DNA of 21,797 bases. Source: Gnetum montanum (taxonomy: Eukaryota; Streptophyta; Gnetopsida; Gnetales; Gnetaceae). The position numbers and the translations under genes are program-made. Shown piece after piece: positions 17,177 through 21,797 of this stretch (position 1 is the stretch's first letter; every line of letters starts with the position of its first letter). Where the stretch lies: contig MNCI01028452.1 in assembly GCA_015680685.1 (NCBI GenBank), forward strand, positions 671,858 to 693,654, given 5' to 3'. The notes under the pieces were generated by a model. It did no database searches, was not told where the DNA came from, and saw nothing but the letters and a program-made list of their open reading frames with translations.

Positions 17177-17226
17177 ATTACGCTGCATTACGCAACATGA
17201 AGTAAAGTTGCATAATGCAGCGTAAT
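17177..17226. repeat. 20-bp-arm hairpin
   Basis: Arm ATTACGCTGCATTACGCAAC (17177-17196) pairs with 17207-17226 with one mismatch, leaving a 10-base loop. Each arm itself holds two TACGC/GCGTA motifs. Partial copies recur at about 17367-17397. Confidence 0.85.
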
Positions 17227-17623
17227 GTCAGAAGGCAGTCCACCGCAACATCAAAGATGGCAAATATTCAAGACTTCGACGACCCAGCAAAAAATCTTAA
17301 GGTTTAGGCAATGATTTGCAGCATGCTGTGCATTTCAACAAGTTTTCTTTCTCAGTTAAGGGGCCTATTACGCTGCATTATGCAGCATGGCATAATAAAC
17401 CCTAGAAGGATTGATCAGAAATAGAGGAAGCGCGACGACAACACTTCAATTTTTTGCAGGTTCACTATTTTACACTGAATTATGCTATGAATCGTAATCT
17501 AGCGGGATGCAGTGTAATCTAGCATGATACAGCGCAATCTAGAATGATGCAGTGTAATCTAGTATAATGCAGTGTAATACAAGCAATGATGGAGATAGCA
17601 CAATTCAAATATCAGCAGTTCAC

Positions 17624-17657
17624 ACGCTACAATACGCTTTTTAGCGTATCGTAGCGT
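17624..17657. repeat. 15-bp-arm hairpin
   Basis: Arm ACGCTACAATACGCT (17624-17638) pairs with AGCGTATCGTAGCGT (17643-17657) with one mismatch and a TTTT loop. It lies about 180 bases upstream of the TATA box. A further perfect 8-base hairpin, ATTACGCT-TCAG-AGCGTAAT, follows at 17711-17730. Confidence 0.85.
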
Positions 17658-17836
17658 AATCCAAGAACAGTTTGTCGCCAAAAACTCCAAACAAGAGTCG
17701 TTTATGATGCATTACGCTTCAGAGCGTAATACAGCATGGCATCACAAGCTTCAACAACAAACACATCAAGTCAATGGAATTTTGTAGGTTCAAGACATGC
17801 ATCATCTAAACTGCATTTTTCTCCTAACCCTAATCT

Positions 17837-17844
17837 TATAAATA
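17837..17844 (+). promoter_or_regulatory. TATA box of element C LTR region
   Basis: CTTATAAATACTCC is a strong plant TATA box on the plus strand, placing a transcription start near 17870. Confidence 0.55.
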
Positions 17845-18300
17845 CTCCAGTCGACAAAGATCAAAGGGGGGCAAAAATTTCTCCTAAGATTTGACAAATT
17901 TTCTCTGTGAGCGATTTTTCCTTCCGTTGGCAATCGTTGACAACTTTTAGTAAGGATTAACAAGAGAACAAAGAGGATCAGTAATCGCAAGAATATCGAA
18001 GGCAATTGGCAAGAATCTTTGATCAGAAATAGCCGGTTGACGGACATTCTGCTTTAGGTCTGACCTTCTTGTACCCGAATCTACTAGAACAAGGTAGATT
18101 GACCTTTGCTTGCTTCTTCTTTGAAAAGCTTCCTTGTTATTGACATGTACTTCGCCTAAATCAAAGTCTACCTATAATCGTTGCGTTCAATATATTTTTT
18201 CGTGAGTTGAATCCCAGATCTTGGGATTGCCTGCATTCTAAATCCGATCTCTTGTGCCCTATTTATACAAATCTTGCAAATCGCTTTAAATCAATTACAT

Positions 18301-18796
18301 CATTTTCAATTACCTCTGAAGTTAACAATATTATATCTTCTCATAAAGAACCATCATTTTGTCATCCAAATATCACAAAATTTTTTACTGATCAAGTAAG
18401 TCCTTGTCTAATCAACAAGATCATTCAGGGCACCTCGGATTCGTTTTTCTCTAGCATGGTCCTTGCATGAATCCAGGGTTAGAACTGTGTACATGGACTT
18501 TCGTTTGGTATTTCCAGCGACTGACATTTTCCGTCGTTACAATGGATAAACAACAGAAGGTGCAATCTTAGCATTGGCAGCAACATGCGTCATTTTCTTT
18601 CTCTCTCTTTCTCTACAAGCTATCAAATAAAGGCTTGGATGTCATTTATGTATGAGTGTTCACCACAATGGTCATGAATACTAATGTTGTAATATGCTTA
18701 TTGATCCGTTCACTGGGCACATTGAGTCTGTCATCCTATTCCATCATCAGTTGTCAATTAGTTAATAATCCCATACCTTTCTAATATTTTGTAAGG
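18301..18796. other. Stretch without recognisable gene
   Basis: No domain or repeat recognised. It precedes the polypurine tract of the next element and may be that element's degraded 3' untranslated region. A CT-rich run is at about 18590-18615. Confidence 0.4.
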
Positions 18797-18832
18797 AACT
18801 CAAGGACGAGTTTTCATTCAGTCATGGGGGTA
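18797..18832 (+). promoter_or_regulatory. Gypsy 3' end signature and polypurine tract
   Basis: AACTCAAGGACGAGTTTTC (18797-18815), followed by ATGGGGGTA immediately before TGATGAGAG, resembles the end of plant chromoviruses, where a GAGGACGAGTTC-like segment is followed by a G-rich plus-strand primer and an LTR starting TGATG. It primes plus-strand DNA synthesis. The match is from memory and by eye. Confidence 0.5.
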
Positions 18833-18841
18833 TGATGAGAG

Positions 18842-19080
18842 CGATTACTCTAGCAGTTACTCTAATTATTAAAGTGGTTACTTTAGCGGTTACTCTAACA
18901 GTTATTCTAATTATTAGAGTGGTTACTCTAGTAGTTACTTTAGCAATTATTCTAATTATTAGAGTGGTTACTCTAGTGGTTACTCTAGTAGTTATTATAA
19001 TTATTAGAGTGGTTACTCTAGCGGTTATTTTAGTACTTATTCTAATTATTAGAGTGTTTACTCTAATTATTAGAGTAGTT
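18842..19080. repeat. 45-bp tandem array in U3
   Basis: The landmark ATTATTAGAG recurs at 18865, 18910, 18955, 19000 and 19045, a period of exactly 45, then a shortened unit at 19066. Each unit is made of GTTACTCTAGyR subunits of 11-12 bases plus TCTAATTATTAGAG, which is nearly palindromic. Because 45 is a multiple of three, long open frames appear on both strands (18832-19161 plus, 18822-19115 minus). They are Val/Ile/Thr repeats and not genes. Confidence 0.93.
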
Positions 19081-19091
19081 GCTCCCAAGTC

Positions 19092-19099
19092 TATAAATA
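19092..19099 (+). promoter_or_regulatory. TATA box of element D LTR
   Basis: GTCTATAAATACAG is a strong plant TATA box directly after the 45-bp array, with a transcription start expected near 19125. Confidence 0.65.
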
Positions 19100-19266
19100 C
19101 AGTGCCCAAGTGCACAATTGAAGAGAAGTCTTTCAGTAATCAAGTAGCAAAACTCTTGTAGTCTATTTGAAAGTTAGAGTATTTTCCAAGTGCCCGCAAT
19201 AGGAGGTCTAAGTGTGGACAGATCTTTATTCAAGCATTGTGTACCTTAGCACACCTTGTGTACGGC

Positions 19267-19272
19267 AATAAA
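19267..19272 (+). terminator. Polyadenylation signal AATAAA
   Basis: AATAAA in the context GGCAATAAAGACAAG lies about 140 bases after the expected transcription start, a normal R-region position for an LTR polyadenylation signal. Confidence 0.5.
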
Positions 19273-19350
19273 GACAAGCTCTTTGATTCATCCTTGCAGC
19301 ACTTGAGATTTGTTTTCTTATGCATTTCTTTTATTTTATTTTCTTATGCA

Positions 19351-19374
19351 TTTATTTTATTTTATTTTATTTTA
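19351..19374 (+). repeat. TTTTA microsatellite
   Basis: Several TTTTA units in the presumed U5 of element D. A shorter run precedes it at about 19328-19342. Confidence 0.85.
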
Positions 19375-19491
19375 TGCACTTTACATTTATGTTATTAGCA
19401 TAGCAATTCATTTTGATCAATTAAGCAAATCGTTAAATTACACAAGCATGACCACTTCAAGCATGCGTGTAACACTTGGTAAACCAGTAAC

Positions 19492-19969
19492 AATTAGTGT
19501 TTGGTAATCCCAGTAGTGTTGCATTGGTTCAGGATGTGTACAACAAGTGGGAACAGATGCTGGTGTTAGGATTAGTTAGAACGTAGTTAATGAGTAGTTA
19601 AGTTAAATTAGTCACTTAGTTACCTCTCTCCTTCCCTTAGGACATAAAAACATAAAAGTTATAAAAATCATATGCCTCAAGCTTACTTAATCATACAATC
19701 GTGACATACAAGTAAGCTTGGGAAGACAATGATCAACCAACTCATCCTTGTTCCACAAGGGTGCATAAGCACTTAGTCCTTGAAATTCAATCAGATTGTG
19801 CATGAAATGCTCGTATTCGTATGGTTGAGCGTAGGGGCACCTCACCGCTCATCAAAAGGCTAACCCAGAAGAGACAACGTGGGATATCCGACGACGTCGC
19901 TTCTTAACTCCGATGTCATGTATCCAACGTTAAAGAATCACTTTCAAAAGGATGAGAATTAATACTAGA
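19492..19969. other. Stretch without recognisable gene; one inverted repeat
   Basis: No coding pattern. An 11-base perfect inverted repeat, CAAGCTTACTT / AAGTAAGCTTG, lies at 19678-19688 and 19710-19720. A CpG-rich patch is at about 19885-19905. Confidence 0.4.
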
Positions 19970-20700
19970 TAGAAAAATGTTCATAGAAAAATGATCTAAC
20001 AAAGTAGCATAGGTATGCACTTCTACTTTCTTTATAGGCTTCTAAAAAGAAACATTAGAGATGTAAAATTTATCAAGTCAACAATAAGTTCTATCATTTC
20101 CTTAATAATTATACAAGTAAAATGCTTCTCATTCAAGTAAAATGAGAATAAAGAGTTAATATTAAAAAGAAAATATGTTTTCTTTGAAATTGCAATAATC
20201 TTCTTTTTCTTGAGAAGATATATTAGGAGGAAGACCACCAAATTCATCTAAATGAATTTCAACCATATTGAAATCACCTCTAATAGTCCAAGGAACTTTA
20301 GATAAAGATAAAAGATATTTCCAAACTTCTAATTGATCTTTTGAATTATTAGAAGCATAAATATTACAGAGTATGAAGTTACCTTTTCACTATGATAAAT
20401 AATCCAAATAACTTTTTTGAGGTTGTCAAAACTAGAATTCAAAACTTTTCTAGTCTAATTTTTATTAACAAAAATAACAACACCTGCTTTATTAACTTCT
20501 TAAGCAGTAGAAAAAACATTGCAATTTTTTAAAATGCATTTACTAACAAAACTAATATCATGAGTTGAAAACTTAATTTCTTGCAAGAAAAGAAAATTTG
20601 AAGATAAATGCTGGTTTGAAAGATACTACTCGACAGTCTTTGTTTGCGACCTATCAAAAAGGCCTCGAACATTCCATGATTAAACTAACATTGAGATGTG
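19970..20700 (-). pseudogene. LINE (L1-type) ORF2 endonuclease fragment
   Basis: The minus-strand frame shows the apurinic-type endonuclease of non-LTR retrotransposons, which nicks target DNA for target-primed reverse transcription. Landmarks in order: SWNVRGLFDRS (about 20679), FLQEIKFS, AGVVIFVN, FILCNIYASNN, PWTIRGDFNMVE (GDFN at 20267-20278), then RLDKFYISNVSF-like and LLDHFSMN-like segments (the H of the SDH motif kept) near 20000. Several TAA and TAG stops and at least one frameshift near 20370 break it. The reverse transcriptase part that should follow is absent; non-LINE DNA begins near 19960. Minus-strand codon use is strongly A/T-biased, unlike the gypsy relics. Confidence 0.82.
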
Positions 20701-21560
20701 GGGGAGGAGGCCCCTATGGTTTTTCAAGCATAGCATTTGTCTCACAATCCATGTCATTAATAAGTAAAAAAGCATTACATAATAAAAAAAACATTTGGAA
20801 TAATGATAAAAGTAGAAAGAGAATGAGATGTGTTTGGGATTTTTAAATTGAAAGCAATAGTTGTAGGCTTCTTCTTGTTATGTTTAACTGAGTGAAATCC
20901 ATCTATATTAATAATTTCATTGTTGGTTCTTGCTGAAAGTTTTTGTTTCTAAAGAGAAATTCTTTTTAAATATCAAAATTTTATTGGCACATTTAGAATT
21001 AAAAGGATTAATAAAAAGTTGAGAGCTTATTGAAGAAAATTTTATTTGTACCTACTAAAAACTACCATTATTTGCCTTTTCAAAAAATGGTTGTTTTTTT
21101 CCTCATGAACCACTTTTTTATTGAAAATGCCAATAACATGGTCTCCACAACAACAATAGCTACAATATCCTTGCAAATTATAATATGTAATTTTTTTTTA
21201 GAAAAACATTGATTACCAACCTTGAGTTTTAATTTTGTTTTCTTTTACCATAAATTAATCTCAACCATTTCAAAATTCGCTAGTTCAACAAGTAAAAAAG
21301 ATTTAAAAAATAGCATGCATGCAAAATATTAATTCCATAGTGTTTAAGGATAGCCTAAATAAATCACTAGTGTAAAACCCTTATTGGGATGAACAAATCC
21401 AATAATCTATAAAAATATGCATCATGAAGTGATATTGTTTGACAAAGATTCATATAAATCATAAAGTAAAAAAATTTAAAGCTTTACAAAATCTAAACCT
21501 TCAAAATTATTCATTAAATTATGAGGTAAAACAAAATCTAAAGCTTCAAAATTATTCATT
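20701..21560 (-). pseudogene. LINE ORF1 remnant with zinc-knuckle segment
   Basis: Upstream of the endonuclease on the same strand, a badly eroded ORF1 can be suspected. At about 21131-21190 the frame reads YYNLQGYCSYCCCGDHVIG, which matches the pattern of plant LINE ORF1 zinc knuckles (YxNLPxFCxxCxxxGHxxxxC) with the last Cys lost. LELANFEMVEI-like sense at about 21270-21300 fits the segment that normally precedes it. The rest is A/T-rich with many stops. A direct repeat containing CTTCAAAATTATTCATTA occurs at about 21499-21517 and 21544-21561. ORF1 would bind the element's RNA. Boundaries are rough. Confidence 0.55.
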
Positions 21561-21599
21561 AGTATTTTCCATCTTCAAATGATTCCACCCCAAAAAGAC

Positions 21600-21662
21600 A
21601 AAATCAAAAGCTTAGTCTGGTCCTATGAGAAAGCTAAGCTTTTGATTTTCTCATAGGACCAA
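21600..21662. repeat. Two interleaved perfect inverted repeats
   Basis: Arm 1, AAAATCAAAAGCTTAG (21600-21615), is the exact reverse complement of 21634-21649. Arm 2, TGGTCCTATGAGAAA (21618-21632), is the exact reverse complement of 21647-21661. The arms interleave in the order 1-2-1'-2', so both pairs cannot form as simple nested hairpins. The right half equals the inverse of a 28-base unit of which the left half is a circular permutation. Confidence 0.93.
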
Positions 21663-21797
21663 ACTCCACCTCTTTCGCCTACACTCTAATTTATTCTCGT
21701 CTCCTTCATCTCAACAACTTCTTTCTAATCTTTGGAATGCCGAACCTAGGCCCATAGGTCAGGTGGGTTGGATCCAATGGTGGCTGCGAACCACTAG
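21663..21797. other. Right edge, nothing recognised
   Basis: A pyrimidine-rich stretch followed by a moderately GC-rich end containing CCTAGG and GGATCC. No coding or repeat signal is visible in this short stretch. Confidence 0.4.

Larger units (their letters stand above)
17150..18300 (+). mobile_element. Candidate 3' LTR region of element C (ends not located)
   Basis: The stretch has LTR-like organisation on the plus strand: a hairpin-rich part with TACGC/GCGTA motifs, a TATA box at 17837, and a pyrimidine-rich downstream part. It follows element C's integrase and repeat array in the same direction. The TACGC motif also fills the U3 of element B. No TG...CA ends were identified, so the coordinates are rough. 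The frame 18207-18470 is of unknown meaning, and a short hairpin AATCCCA-GATCT-TGGGATT lies at about 18210-18228. Confidence 0.4.
18833..19491 (+). mobile_element. Chromovirus-like LTR (element D), 3' or solo
   Basis: Starts TGATGAGAGC directly after the polypurine tract. A 45-bp tandem array fills U3, a TATA box lies at 19092, a polyadenylation signal AATAAA at 19267, and a T-rich U5-like part follows. A possible end is CCAGTAACA at 19491. This is the standard U3-R-U5 order. Internal coding sequence of this element is not visible upstream, so it is a 3' LTR of a deleted copy or nearly solo. The outer end is uncertain. Confidence 0.6.

Noticed and set aside
17177-17226. MicroRNA precursor
   Set aside because: The 20-bp arms with a 10-base loop are short, and the motif is shared with neighbouring hairpins; a repeat-derived hairpin is simpler.
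18822-19161. Long Val/Ile/Thr frames on both strands
   Set aside because: Both arise from the 45-bp tandem array; no start context or domain.

Overview
The window looks like repeat-dense, non-genic chromatin of a large land-plant genome. I see no intact host gene, rRNA, tRNA or CRISPR array. Nearly everything recognisable is a decayed retroelement of plant type: Ty3/gypsy gag-protease and integrase of the Tat/Ogre-like kind, a chromovirus-like LTR, and an L1-type LINE. Coding stretches are broken mostly by TAG and TAA codons that fall where glutamine would be expected, as methylation-driven C-to-T decay in silenced plant repeats would produce. I cannot name the species.

Layout. (1) 1-5611, minus strand: the 5' part of a gypsy element, here called B. 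Read on the minus strand it runs LTR (5611 to about 4478, TATA at 5041), primer-binding-site-like sequence (4471), leader full of AGCGTAAA repeats, then a gag-pro frame from 3708 that leaves the window inside protease. (2) 5612-10330: remains of a related plus-strand element, here called A. It has a protease C-terminal fragment cut off at B's LTR, a 120-bp/27-bp tandem array, and then a minus-strand, apparently intron-containing gene (6918-10330) of about 1000 codons with a folded N-terminal part, charged linkers, a coiled coil and an acidic tail. This order matches Tat elements that carry an antisense extra ORF between pol and the 3' LTR. (3) 10331-14271: AT-rich spacer with a minus TATA box, a GC-rich plus-strand block with coding-like frames (12286-12863), and a decayed minus-strand acidic ORF behind its own TATA box. 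(4) 14272 to about 18300, plus strand: element C, with a gypsy integrase (D-D-35-E residues present), ten degenerate repeats of about 35 bp after the pol stop, and a promoter region with TACGC hairpins. (5) 18797-19491, plus strand: polypurine tract and LTR of a chromovirus-like element with a 45-bp array upstream of its TATA box. (6) 19970-21560, minus strand: LINE ORF2 endonuclease and ORF1 zinc-knuckle remnants. (7) 21600-21662: two interleaved perfect inverted repeats.

How the parts relate. B appears to have inserted into the protease gene of A, so A's upstream half should reappear beyond the left edge. A and C share a repeat motif (CTGCyAnGGCTTAAAAC), and A, B and C share a conspicuous TACGC/GCGTA motif in LTR, leader and spacer DNA. 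The intron-bearing antisense gene and the shared TACGC motif are the most interesting parts. None of the genes is expected to make a full protein as it stands.
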